Positions 32,586 to 40,907 of a DNA stretch of 64,000 nucleotides are shown here, piece by piece. The notes under the pieces were generated by a model, which saw only the letters and a program-made list of their open reading frames with translations, made no database searches and was not told where the DNA came from. Origin of the DNA: Ewingella sp049889095 (GTDB taxonomy: Bacteria; Pseudomonadota; Gammaproteobacteria; Enterobacterales; Enterobacteriaceae); NCBI GenBank assembly GCA_049889095.1, contig JBLJFK010000001.1; one strand, 5' to 3'. Position 1 is the first letter of the stretch. The number at the start of each line of letters is the position of its first letter. The position numbers were made by a program, and so were the translations under genes.

Positions 32586-32632
32586 ACATCACGTTACAGC
32601 GACATCACACGCCTTAACGGCGAGGAATTACT

Positions 32633-33184
32633 ATGCAAAAAATTGGCAATATAACCCAAACTGCAGACGCTAACGGCGAGTGGACAAACGGTAACGTTGC
32701 TGCAGGTACAGCACCCACGATTCTTGATGCTGCTTGGCTGAACACAATTCAAAGAGAATTGATTAACATCCTGACCGTTGCTGGAATTGCGATTGATCCG
32801 GAAAAAGATAATCAAGTTATGACCGCACTGGGTGGTTATTTCTTAAAAATAGCTAAAGTCGGGAATGGCACCGGCCAAATCCCTGACATGAGCTTCTTCG
32901 GGAAAACAAACAGCTACTTCAAATTGCCAAGTGGGATTATTGTGCAGTGGGGGCAAACTGGCAGTAGTGCATCAGTATTATTACAGCAAAACTTTCCAAT
33001 CCCCTTCCCAAACAATTGCTATCAAGTCATCGGTTCTGGTGTCGATTTTAACAATGCCAATATTATTATGATAAATCCTGTGGATAGAACCAAGTATCAG
33101 CTGGTCGCGTGGGTTGCAACCATTGGTAGCTCTAATGTATCGCGTACTCAGACCCCAATTAGTTGGGTCGCAATCGGAGATTAA
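32633..33184 (+). CDS. short tail fibre protein with gp53-like C-terminus
   Basis: A 183-residue fibre. The N-terminus (MQKIGNITQTADANGEWTNG, then APTILDAAWLNTIQRELIN) is the baseplate-attachment region. From about residue 95 the YFKLPSGIIVQWGQTG and ISWVAIGD segments match the receptor-binding gp53-like domain. It is short for a Mu-type fibre, so it may be a truncated or minimal host-range determinant. Confidence 0.8.
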   Translation: MQKIGNITQTADANGEWTNGNVAAGTAPTILDAAWLNTIQRELINILTVAGIAIDPEKDNQVMTALGGYFLKIAKVGNGTGQIPDMSFFGKTNSYFKLPSGIIVQWGQTGSSASVLLQQNFPIPFPNNCYQVIGSGVDFNNANIIMINPVDRTKYQLVAWVATIGSSNVSRTQTPISWVAIGD

Positions 33185-33187
33185 TTC

Positions 33188-33619
33188 ATGGAATACGTAT
33201 TTAGCGCAAAAACCCTGGCATTTTATCCAACATCAATGAAAGAAGACTATGTTAAGGCTAACTCATGGCCAGCCGATGGGGTTGATGTTCCTGATGGAAC
33301 TTACGAGATATTTTTCGACGTTATTCCAGCAGGTAAAATGCGGGGAGCAGATAAGAATGGGATGCCGGTGTGGATTGATGTGCCGCCACTCACTCAAGAA
33401 GAAATCATGGTACTTGCTAAAACAGACAAAGAATCTCGCATGTCAGAGGCCAATTCATTCATGAACAATAAACAGTGGCCGGGCAAAGCAGCTATTGGGC
33501 GTTTAAAGGGTGATGACTTGGCGCAGTACAACCTGTGGCTAGATTATCTCGATGCACTAGATGCCATAGATCCTACTGCAGCCCCTGACATCAAATGGCC
33601 TGCATCTCCTGAAAAGTAA
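33188..33619 (+). CDS. tail fibre assembly chaperone, Tfa family
   Basis: A 143-residue caudoviral tail fibre assembly protein: FSAKTLAFYPTSMKEDYVKA at the start, ADKNGMPVWIDVPPLTQEE in the middle and PGKAAIGRLKGDDLAQYNLW toward the end. It folds or trimerises the fibre encoded three bases upstream. Confidence 0.88.
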   Translation: MEYVFSAKTLAFYPTSMKEDYVKANSWPADGVDVPDGTYEIFFDVIPAGKMRGADKNGMPVWIDVPPLTQEEIMVLAKTDKESRMSEANSFMNNKQWPGKAAIGRLKGDDLAQYNLWLDYLDALDAIDPTAAPDIKWPASPEK

Positions 33620-33745
33620 CCAAACAGAAATGAATAGTTACTCACTGTGATTAAAAAACCTCAAAAATTGACATTTATTTGCAATTCAATTGAGAGTATT
33701 CTTAATCACAGGCGAAGTGTTTAATGTTTTTTGGGAGCTAGTTAA

Positions 33746-34144
33746 GTGAAGATCAGGAATATTTATTTATATGCCGTTCCGCTCTTGTTAGTTGCTGGCA
33801 TTGCATATGGTAATTTTAGTGGTGGTGGGGAGCCAGACTATGTGCAAAATGCAATGGGCTCGGTCAGCTCAAAAATGGCATATAGCTATGGAATGAGTAA
33901 GTGCAAAGCTACCCAGCATGATGTTAATGGGTGGAATATTATTTGTAGCCCGAACAGGTCAACTGCAGCACTTAATTTCTCAGTGCTGCCAGCCGATAAG
34001 GCACCTTACGATGTTCCTACATCTTTTTATCTGGTTGCAGAAAATGATGCTGCCAGGAAAGGTGCACTTGAGGGGCTTCTGAGCTATTTAATGATCAACA
34101 TCGACATGAAAGCAGAAGATACGAAGCAGTTAGCTGCTAATTAG
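33746..34144 (+). CDS. membrane-anchored or secreted accessory protein
   Basis: A 132-residue protein starting at GTG 33746 after GGGAGCTAG. An N-terminal hydrophobic segment (NIYLYAVPLLLVAGIAYGNF) is a signal anchor. Two cysteines follow (SKCKATQ and IICSPN). It has its own upstream AT-rich region with TTGACA at 33668 and a downstream terminator, so it looks like an independent moron at the phage right end. No family recognised. Confidence 0.5.
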   Translation: MKIRNIYLYAVPLLLVAGIAYGNFSGGGEPDYVQNAMGSVSSKMAYSYGMSKCKATQHDVNGWNIICSPNRSTAALNFSVLPADKAPYDVPTSFYLVAENDAARKGALEGLLSYLMINIDMKAEDTKQLAAN

Positions 34145-34169
34145 TTAAGTTGAACAATGAATGAATAAG

Positions 34170-34192
34170 CCTCGCTCCGGCGGGGTTTTTTA
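34170..34192 (+). terminator. intrinsic terminator
   Basis: CCTCGC-TCCG-GCGGGG hairpin followed by TTTTTTATT, between the accessory gene and umuD. Confidence 0.8.
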
Positions 34193-34263
34193 TTGCCTTG
34201 AAGATCAGCCATCTAAGAACCTCTCCTCTTTAATCCCTTCACAGACTTAAAAACTTGCGATTA

Positions 34264-34283
34264 TACTGTATGCATAAACAGTA
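34264..34283 (+). promoter_or_regulatory. LexA (SOS) box of umuDC
   Basis: TACTGTATGCATAAACAGTA matches the CTG-N10-CAG SOS box with extended TA/TA ends. It lies 17 bases upstream of the umuD ATG, so LexA should repress umuDC until DNA damage. Confidence 0.92.
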
Positions 34284-34299
34284 ATTGTGAGCGTGAGTT

Positions 34300-34722
34300 A
34301 TGAATATCTTTTACCCAATTCCTGAGCCACTAAAGCTCCTTATACCTTTTTTTCAAGACAAAGTTCAAGCTGGATTCCCTTCTCCTGCTCAGGATTATAT
34401 TGAGAAAGGTATTGATTTAAATGAGCTTTGCGTAAACCATCCTGCAGCAACCTACTTTGTCATGGCGACAGGGATGAGCATGATAGACGCCGGGATTTAT
34501 GAAGGGTCATTACTTGTTGTTGATCGGAGCCTCCAGGCCAAACACGGTGACATCATCATCGCCTCCATCGCTGGAGAGTACACAGTGAAACGTTTATGTA
34601 CTCATCCGGTCGTAAAGCTAGAGCCCATGAATCCCGATTTTCCACCGATAGTTCTGCATGACGGCGGCGAGGACTTAGAAGTTTTTGGAGTTGTCACGTT
34701 CAGCATTAATGGGTTCCAATAA
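34300..34722 (+). CDS. umuD: UmuD, DNA polymerase V autocleaved subunit
   Basis: A 140-residue LexA-like S24 peptidase. The cleavage site is A24-G25 in VQAGFPSPA. Catalytic Ser60 is in ATGMSMIDAG and Lys97 in EYTVKRL. RecA filaments trigger self-cleavage to UmuD', which joins UmuC to form the error-prone polymerase V. It overlaps umuC by one base and is controlled by the SOS box upstream. Confidence 0.95.
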   Translation: MNIFYPIPEPLKLLIPFFQDKVQAGFPSPAQDYIEKGIDLNELCVNHPAATYFVMATGMSMIDAGIYEGSLLVVDRSLQAKHGDIIIASIAGEYTVKRLCTHPVVKLEPMNPDFPPIVLHDGGEDLEVFGVVTFSINGFQ

Positions 34723-35987
34723 TGTTTGCACTCGCCGACGTGAACAGCTTCTATGCCAGTTGCGAGACTGTGTTTCGCCCTGACTTGCGGGGACGCCCAG
34801 TCGTCGTTCTAAGCAATAATGATGGCTGCGTGATAGCCCGCAGCGCAGAAGCCAAAAAGCTTGGCATCAAGATGGGCGATCCATTTTTCAAAATGCGTGA
34901 CCTTTTCGATAAGCACAAGATTGTTACCTTCAGCAGTAACTACGCGCTTTATGCTGACATGAGCTCACGGGTAATGACAGTGCTTGAGGAAATGTCACCG
35001 GCGGTCGAAGTCTATTCTATTGACGAAGCCTTCATGAATTTACAGGGTGTCAGCAATTGTCAGAATCTGGAGGCGTTCGGGCGAGAAGTGAGGGCGAAAG
35101 TTCTGCAATGGACTGGTCTAACCGTAGGCGTTGGTATCGGTCAAACAAAGACTCTCGCAAAGTTGGCAAATCATGCAGCAAAGAAATGGTCAAAGACCGG
35201 CGGCGTCGTTGATCTCTCACTTCTTGCCCGGCAACGTAAGCTGATGGCGTTAGTCGAAGTTGGTGATGTTTGGGGAGTTGGGCGCAGGATATCGAAAAAG
35301 CTAAACGACATGGGGATCAAAACAGCGTTACAGCTTGCCGATGCCCCGACAGGTCTGATCCGAAAAAACTTTAATGTCGTGCTCGAGCGGACCGTTAGAG
35401 AGTTGCGTGGAGAGTCATGTCTTGAACTTGAAGAATTCGCACCGGCTAAGCAGCAAATAGTATGTTCTCGTTCCTTTGGTGATCGCGTGACTGAATACGA
35501 ACTGATGCGAGAAGCTATTTGCAGCCATGCAGTGCGCGCTGCTGAAAAACTTCGGGGTGAACGGCAATATTGCCGCTACATTTCAGCGTTCGTCAAAACA
35601 AGCCCATTCGCAGTGAGTGAGGTTTACTACGGCAAAACAGCAGGCACTAAGCTTCAGATACCGACGCAAGACAGCAGAGACATTGTAGCCGCGGCAACCC
35701 AGTGCCTCGATGCAATCTGGCAAGACGGGCATAGATTTCAAAAGTGCGGAGTGATGCTCGGTGATTTCTACAGTCAGGGAGTGGCCCAGATTGGCCTTTT
35801 CGACGAGTACAAACCACGTTCTAACAGTGAGCAACTCATGGCTGTTCTCGATGGCATCAATCACAGCGGAAAAGGGCGGGTGTGGTTTGCAGGCCAGGGC
35901 ATACAAAAAACATGGGAAATGAAACGCCAGATGCTTTCTCCCGCTTATACGACGAGATTTGCAGATCTGATGAAAGTTAGACTTTAA
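34722..35987 (+). CDS. umuC: UmuC, DNA polymerase V catalytic subunit
   Basis: A 421-residue Y-family polymerase, full length. Metal ligands are Asp6 (ALADVNSFYASCE) and Asp101-Glu102 (YSIDEAFMN); YALYADMSSRV and the thumb GVGIGQTKTLAKLANH are typical. It performs mutagenic bypass of DNA lesions with UmuD'. It is the last phage gene before the attachment site; a perfect GGGTGCGCACCC palindrome follows at 35995-36006. Such prophage-borne umuDC could raise host mutability. Confidence 0.95.
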   Translation: MFALADVNSFYASCETVFRPDLRGRPVVVLSNNDGCVIARSAEAKKLGIKMGDPFFKMRDLFDKHKIVTFSSNYALYADMSSRVMTVLEEMSPAVEVYSIDEAFMNLQGVSNCQNLEAFGREVRAKVLQWTGLTVGVGIGQTKTLAKLANHAAKKWSKTGGVVDLSLLARQRKLMALVEVGDVWGVGRRISKKLNDMGIKTALQLADAPTGLIRKNFNVVLERTVRELRGESCLELEEFAPAKQQIVCSRSFGDRVTEYELMREAICSHAVRAAEKLRGERQYCRYISAFVKTSPFAVSEVYYGKTAGTKLQIPTQDSRDIVAAATQCLDAIWQDGHRFQKCGVMLGDFYSQGVAQIGLFDEYKPRSNSEQLMAVLDGINHSGKGRVWFAGQGIQKTWEMKRQMLSPAYTTRFADLMKVRL

Positions 35988-36238
35988 GAAAAGTGGGTGC
36001 GCACCCGAATGGTTTTCACAGAACGGCGCTATGTACGCCGCAGAAGAATAGTAGCTTTGTTCCGCGAAGGTGTGAAGCTGCTCTTTTTGTTTTTGGAATG
36101 CAGATCTGGAAAGTAGTGGGGCATGTATGGGGCATGAAATTTTCACACAGGTGCATGGTGGTGAATAGCATGGCCGGAAAGAAATTTATAACTCATTGAA
36201 ATAACGTGCATATGCAGGGATGTGCAGAGTAAAAGAAA

Positions 36239-36275
36239 AAGGCTCAATACAGAATATACGTATTGAGCCTTTTCG
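36239..36275. terminator. strong terminator at the prophage right end
   Basis: Twelve-base perfect arms (AAGGCTCAATAC at 36239-36250 and GTATTGAGCCTT at 36260-36271) with A-rich and T-rich flanks, so it may work in both directions and insulate the phage from host DNA. Confidence 0.85.
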
Positions 36276-36419
36276 TTGAGTCACCCAGAAAACCTTCTGC
36301 AAAACTAATTTAATTCTTAGCAATTTCATGCAGTTACTAACGGCGTTTTCTACACATATCTGGCTGGAAGGATGAGGTATTTTTATTTTAAATCAACTAA
36401 TTAACGTAGACTTCTCCCT

Positions 36420-36587
36420 CTGCTGCTGCGTCATATGGAATGGTTCGAAGCGGCAGACCTGATCGTTAAAGGTATGCAAGGCGCTATCGCGGCTAAAACC
36501 GTGACTTACGATTTCGAACGCCAGATGGAAGGCGCTAAACTACTGAAATGTTCAGAGTTTGGTGATGCAATGATCGCAAATATGTAA
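36420..36587 (+). pseudogene. icd: 3' fragment of icd (attR of the prophage)
   Basis: Fifty-five codons in frame ending in TAA encode LLLRHMEWFEAADLIVKG and continue to AKLLKCSEFGDAMIANM. This is the C-terminus of isocitrate dehydrogenase, with no start and no upstream gene. Phages such as 21 and element e14 integrate in icd, supply a replacement 3' end and leave the original end on the far side. The fragment therefore marks the right attachment site; the intact icd plus integrase should lie left of the window. Its codons are those of a highly expressed host gene. Confidence 0.85.
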
Positions 36588-36830
36588 TTGCGGCATTGTT
36601 AAAATAAACATCGGGGGCATCACGCTCCCTTTGTTTTTCATCTCTTCAAAAATTCTTCTGCAAAACTGTATGAAATTCGCTCTATTTAAAGCGCTAAAGT
36701 AACCCAGTCTTTTCCCCCGGTCATCGTTGTATCGATCAGTCATTTCCTGATTTTTATGGCCCAGTAATTTCTGTGCGTCGATACCCTGAACAACAAAAGG
36801 GCGGACTTCTCTCGCTTGTGTGGCACTTCA
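36552..36830 (-). pseudogene. C-terminal remnant of a tyrosine-recombinase integrase
   Basis: On the minus strand the frame reads REVRPFVVQGIDAQKLLGHK, then NQEMTDRYNDDRGKRLGYFS. LLGHK and the MTDRYNDDRG that follows hold the box-II histidine and the catalytic tyrosine of phage integrases. Upstream codons for the rest of the enzyme are missing and the frame breaks near 36820. The remnant faces the icd fragment tail to tail, the same arrangement as icd and intE in e14. Confidence 0.75.
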
Positions 36831-37072
36831 CTGATCTGTGCTCCCCGTTGATTAGTACACCCCGAACTTTGAGCATCAGCCATTAAATATAGCTAAGTGA
36901 TCGAATATCTTCAGGACTACATCATCTGCAGCTAAATGAAGAATACTTATTCAGAGGTCAGAGTCCCAGCATAGAATTTACTTCATAACAATTAACAATG
37001 AATCGAAATGCCATTTACAAAAAAACAACAATCCCATACATTATCGAGACGTTCAACATATAGGGGAATGGC

Positions 37073-37459
37073 ATGAAGGCTACTTATGGATTGTTATTGA
37101 TCACTTTACTTTTGTCTGGTTGCTCATCTGGTAGTATGTCTTTAGGTGGCAATACTGACAAGCTAAGTCGCGAGTACATCACTCAGCACGTAGTGGTGGG
37201 TAAGACGACTAAATCTGATGTCAGGCGAGACTTTGGAGAACCTGAGTCGGGTAGAATAAGTATCAAAGCCAATGGAGAGGAAAGTTGGTACTACTCTGTT
37301 GATGAAGGCTTCAATTTAATGAATGCAGCAGCATCTATCATTCCAATATCGGGAGCTTCTACTGCAGCAAATGTCGCTAATAGTCAGAGTAAACAAGACA
37401 CTAACTCACTGATGATTTGGTTTGACAAAAATGGCATAGTTAGAAACTGGGTAAGATAG
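37073..37459 (+). CDS. BamE/OmlA-like small lipoprotein
   Basis: A 128-residue lipoprotein. The signal MKATYGLLLITLLLSGC has lipobox LSGC. The mature part carries the SmpA/OmlA (BamE-like) pattern: ITQHVVVGKTTKSDVRRDFG, EPESGRI, then ESWYYSV, ending MIWFDKNGIVRNW. BamE-fold lipoproteins lie on the inner face of the outer membrane; this one is a paralogue of unknown partner, not bamE itself. It lies alone in the scarred region right of the attachment site. Confidence 0.75.
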   Translation: MKATYGLLLITLLLSGCSSGSMSLGGNTDKLSREYITQHVVVGKTTKSDVRRDFGEPESGRISIKANGEESWYYSVDEGFNLMNAAASIIPISGASTAANVANSQSKQDTNSLMIWFDKNGIVRNWVR

Positions 37460-37490
37460 CCTTCGGACCAGCAGCGATAACCGGTTCAAG

Positions 37491-37568
37491 ACAACAGCCC
37501 CTTGTGAACTGCACCCTTACTCGTTGGGTTTCCAACTTTTTTGGGTGCAGTTCACAAGGGGCGGTTGT
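37491..37568. repeat. long inverted repeat, possible IS3-family end remnant
   Basis: Arms at 37491-37516 and 37543-37568 match over 26 bases with one mismatch and enclose a 26-base spacer. The inner parts read TGAACTGCACCC outward-in on each side, similar to ends of IS150-group elements. The outer parts (GCCCCTTG and CAAGGGGC) form a palindrome if the centre is removed, followed by GGTTGTTTTAT, as in a terminator. It may be a miniature element inserted in a terminator stem. Confidence 0.5.
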
Positions 37569-37893
37569 TTTATGCTTTCATTAAGCCGTTCGTTTCTGAT
37601 TATGATTGCATCTAATTCGGGGAAAGCATCAATCAATCGGTCGGGATCTCAAAAAGTGCATCGAACTAAAACGGGTCTATTTACACAACGAACATAGCTA
37701 ATATTGGGATTCCTAACTGGGCTTAATACGGTGATTGTTGCTCGTGCAAAATAGAATATTTTTGCAAGATTGATTTTATTTATAATTAATTCAATGAATT
37801 GAAAATTATTATTGGCAGATTTTTATCTGTAAAAAACACGATTTTTATTGTTTGAATCCACTGGATTAGATCTATAAGCAATCAAGTTGACGA
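37569..37893. other. AT-rich intergenic stretch without a gene
   Basis: About 325 bases of AT-rich DNA with no open frame of interest and no recognised RNA. A long AT block at 37750-37870 precedes the broken diguanylate cyclase and may be its former promoter region. Confidence 0.4.
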
Positions 37894-38483
37894 CGTTTTA
37901 TCCATCTTATTGTGCATAACGGCCGACGGATCCTCTACCACCAGGATACCAAACGCATCGGTGAAGTGCTGGCGCCCAGACCCATTATCCACGCTGTCAG
38001 GAAGGACAAGAATGGCAGCATGATGATAGCGGGTGAAGCGTTACTTGCGGGCTTCTCGGTAGTGCCTTCAACTGGCGTGGGCTGGCGACGGCACTGGAGT
38101 ATATTCAGCAAATGAAGCTGAATTTTTCGGTGATTGCATTGGATATTGATCATTTTAAAAAGATCAATGATACCTATGGTCATGACGTTGGCGATGAAGT
38201 GATCAAGCTGCTTGCCCAGCAAATTCGTGCCGGTTCGCGTGAGAGTGATATCCTATGCCGTAACGGCGGTGAAGAGTTACCGGGTACCTCGCAAATGGCC
38301 GAGCGATTGCGCCAGAGCGTGGAAGGGATGCAAATACCACAATCGGATAAGATCACCATCTCTTTGGGTATCGCTGATGATAGTTCCCTTAAGATTCAGT
38401 ATGAGCGGGTGTTAAAAAAAACAGATGAAGCCCTGTATCGTGCCAAGCAGGAAGGGCGAAACCGGGTTGTGGTGTCGCCTTAA
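37894..38483 (+). pseudogene. broken diguanylate cyclase (sensor plus GGDEF)
   Basis: One frame (to 38115) encodes the end of a periplasmic Cache-type sensor: NGRRILYHQDTKRIGEVLAP and AGEALLAGFSVVPSTG. The overlapping second frame (in-frame codons before 38112 to 38483) encodes a GGDEF domain: IALDIDHFKKINDTYGHDVG, RNGGEEL, then ISLGIADDSS and DEALYRAKQEGRN. The N-terminus, the membrane region joining the two and a segment just after GGEEL are missing. So the gene has deletions and a frame change and is unlikely to make c-di-GMP. Confidence 0.7.
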
Positions 38484-38530
38484 AAATACTATTGAACTGA
38501 GTGATTAAGTGAGTAAAGCGTTTGAGGAAT

Positions 38531-39370
38531 GTGTCCCGCAGCGAATTTGATGCTGAAGTTTACCAATACCCTGAGCACCTGCGCGCCAGCCTGACCGAAT
38601 TACCGTCGCTGCCGGGTATCTATATATTCCACGGTTTAAGCGATCGTTTACCGCTTTATATTGGTAAAAGCGTCAATATCCGCAGCCGCGTAATGTCGCA
38701 TTTTCGTGCCAAAGATGAAGCGAAGTTATTGCGTCAGACTATCCGTATTTCGTTTATGGAAACTGCAGGGGAACTGGGAGCGTTGCTGACCGAAGCCCGA
38801 ATGATTAAAGAGCAGCAGCCGTTGTTTAACAAGCGGCTGCGTCGCTCAAAGCAGCTCTGTTCACTGCATGTTCAGAGCGGTAAGGTGGTGGTGGCTTATG
38901 CTAAAGATATTGATTTTGCTACCACTCAGGGTCTGTTTGGCCTGTTCACTAACCGCAGCGTGGCGCTGGAAAAGTTGCGTAACATCGCAGATGAACAAAA
39001 GCTCTGCTATGGCGTGTTGGGTATTGAGAAAATCAGCACAAATCGGGCCTGTTTTCGCTTCAGCCTAAAGCGTTGTGCCGGGGCATGCTGCAGTGTCGAA
39101 TCTGCCGAAGAGCACCATAGAAGGCTGCTGCTTGCGCTGGAGTCACTGCGTGTTAATTGCTGGAATTGGCCGGGAAGAATCGCCATTGTTGAGCAAGGCA
39201 GGGCCTTTACGCAATATCATATCGTTCAGGACTGGTTTTACCTCGGGACGGTCAATTCGCTGGGCGAAGCGCAGGACCTCCAGAAGGTCTCAACTCATTT
39301 CGACAGTGATGGATACAAAATCCTCTGTAAGCCGCTGTTCAGTGGCCTGTTTGAGATCATCGAGTTATAA
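38531..39370 (+). CDS. cho: excinuclease Cho, UvrC-like endonuclease
   Basis: About 279 residues. It is a GIY-YIG nuclease: LPGIYIFHG and LYIGKSVNIRSRVMSHF, with EARMIKEQQPLFNKRLRRSK typical of UvrC N-domains, and the cysteine cluster CAGACC near residue 180. It makes the 3' incision in nucleotide excision repair at lesions UvrC handles poorly. The start is uncertain: GTG 38531 after GAGGA, or TTG 38522. In E. coli cho is SOS-induced; I see no clear SOS box here. Confidence 0.9.
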   Translation: MSRSEFDAEVYQYPEHLRASLTELPSLPGIYIFHGLSDRLPLYIGKSVNIRSRVMSHFRAKDEAKLLRQTIRISFMETAGELGALLTEARMIKEQQPLFNKRLRRSKQLCSLHVQSGKVVVAYAKDIDFATTQGLFGLFTNRSVALEKLRNIADEQKLCYGVLGIEKISTNRACFRFSLKRCAGACCSVESAEEHHRRLLLALESLRVNCWNWPGRIAIVEQGRAFTQYHIVQDWFYLGTVNSLGEAQDLQKVSTHFDSDGYKILCKPLFSGLFEIIEL

Positions 39371-39409
39371 CGCGCATGGCAACGCAGGGTGCCCTGCGCG
39401 GAAAGGCGA

Positions 39410-39634
39410 TTATTTTGTCGCAGCGTTAGCCTGTTCGGCTTTGGCTTTAGCCGCCATATGATGACCAACGGCACAACCGGCCACAGCACCGAGAACTGCA
39501 TGATGCCTGAGATGTCCTGCAACTCCGCCAACGACGGCCCCTTTAATACAACCTGCCGCATGAGCCAGTGAGCTTACTGAAAGCATCAGCACTAAAGCCA
39601 ACGTTGAAACCGTATTTTTTGCCATAATCTTCAT
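39410..39634 (-). CDS. small exported glycine-rich protein
   Basis: A 74-residue product with a signal peptide (MAKNTVSTLALVLMLSVSSLAHA) and a mature part with a glycine-zipper-like pattern (GAVVGGVAGHLRHHAVLGAV, then AGCAVGHHMAAKAKAEQ). The ATG at 39634 follows AAAGGTG; a longer frame begins at 39682. Similar small proteins occur in many enterobacteria without known function; they may insert in or near the outer membrane. Confidence 0.65.
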   Translation of the reverse strand: MKIMAKNTVSTLALVLMLSVSSLAHAAGCIKGAVVGGVAGHLRHHAVLGAVAGCAVGHHMAAKAKAEQANAATK

Positions 39635-39936
39635 TTCACCTTTCATTATATTAACCCGTAAACTTGATGGCGAAAATGTCACACTCCGCTGTGATATGCC
39701 ATCGGGCTATCTGTAACCAGGTGCTGCAGTTGTTACGCAATATTTTCGGTATAACGTGGTGATACCAGAAGGTATGGGCGTTTGCTTCGCGGTGAAAAGG
39801 GATGCCGCAGTTACAACTTAATTAACGTGTGCAGGGACTTGATGCATTGTTGAGTATTGGTTTAATGAATGCCTTGAGAGTAACGGTAACAAATTGAGGT
39901 TTTAGAGCGTAACTTTTCCTTCAGGAGGGCGTAACG

Positions 39937-40497
39937 ATGCAGAAATTACTGGTGTCTACGGATAAAGCGCGTTTGGATCTGGCGCTTATCCACCGTTTTT
40001 TAAGTGAAGACTCTGCATGGGGAAAAGGTATTTCCGCAGCCGTGGTGGAAAAATCAATTGAAGGGTCCCTCTGTTTTGGGGGATATCTCGCGGAACAGCA
40101 AGTTGCCTTCGCCCGCGTTATCACCGATTTTGCGACCTTTGCTAATTTGGTCGACGTTTTTGTCTTACCGCAGCATCGTGGGAAGGGGTATAGCAAAATG
40201 TTAATGGTCGAGATTATGGCAGCACCAGAGTTACAGGGGTTACGCCGTATAACACTGGCGACCAGCGATGCACATGGTTTGTATGCGAAGTTTGGTTTTT
40301 CACCGCTCAATAAACCGGAAACATTCATGGAGCGCTATCAGCCGGATATTTACCATCGGGGGGGAACTTGCAACAAAGCACTTTTTCTGTTTCTGCTAAA
40401 CTTATTAACAGATCTTGTGCCATGTGTAGTGGGGCACCCGCTGCCAGCATTAAACCAGGTTATATCCACCAGAACCGAGGGATATCACTATGTCTGA
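39937..40497 (+). CDS. GNAT-family N-acetyltransferase
   Basis: A 186-residue frame with AGGAGGGCG before the ATG. Residues 1-138 are a GNAT domain: VEKSIEGSLCFGGYLAEQQV, then VDVFVLPQHRGKGYSKML, the acetyl-CoA loop (QHRGKGYS), and LATSDAHGLYAKFGFSPLN. The family usually ends soon after METYQPDIY-like (MERYQPDIYH). The last ~45 residues run through a seven-G tract and what looks like the next gene's leader, so the natural stop may have been lost. The substrate is unknown. Confidence 0.75.
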   Translation: MQKLLVSTDKARLDLALIHRFLSEDSAWGKGISAAVVEKSIEGSLCFGGYLAEQQVAFARVITDFATFANLVDVFVLPQHRGKGYSKMLMVEIMAAPELQGLRRITLATSDAHGLYAKFGFSPLNKPETFMERYQPDIYHRGGTCNKALFLFLLNLLTDLVPCVVGHPLPALNQVISTRTEGYHYV

Positions 40498-40789
40498 TCA
40501 TGACCTTTTGCACTCTCTGGTAGCGCGGATTGATGCGCTTGAACAGCGCGAAAAGCAGCTTGCTTACGCGTCGAATGCCTATCAGGCAATCCTCACAACC
40601 TTGCTGGGAAGTCTTGATAAACATACCCGCGACAGGGTGATCAGTATGGTCGATCAGGCTCATGATATTGCCTACTCCCGGGCTAACCAGGAACAAAAAG
40701 GCAATATCCTTGGGGCAGATGATATTACCCAGAGAATTTTTCTGTTTGCTCAGGGAAGGGCAGCCGGTATCAATAAGTTAGGTGAGTAA
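40490..40789 (+). CDS. small helical protein, possible IraP-like anti-adaptor
   Basis: A 99-residue cytoplasmic protein. The heptad-like N-terminus (LLHSLVARIDALEQREKQLA) and the following AILTTLLGSLDKHTRDRVIS resemble the layout of IraP, which blocks RssB and stabilises RpoS. The similarity is at pattern level only. The ATG follows GAGGGAT. If the call is wrong it is an unrecognised small protein. Confidence 0.4.
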   Translation: MSDHDLLHSLVARIDALEQREKQLAYASNAYQAILTTLLGSLDKHTRDRVISMVDQAHDIAYSRANQEQKGNILGADDITQRIFLFAQGRAAGINKLGE

Positions 40790-40907
40790 TGTTGAGGTAA
40801 CGCTTTTTCACTGCGTTCCTTTTAATGAATGATACAGTTTACAGGCAATTATCGTCTGGCTACCTACACGTAGCCGGAGGGTGAGCGTGTGCATATTCGA
40901 GGTGGTC

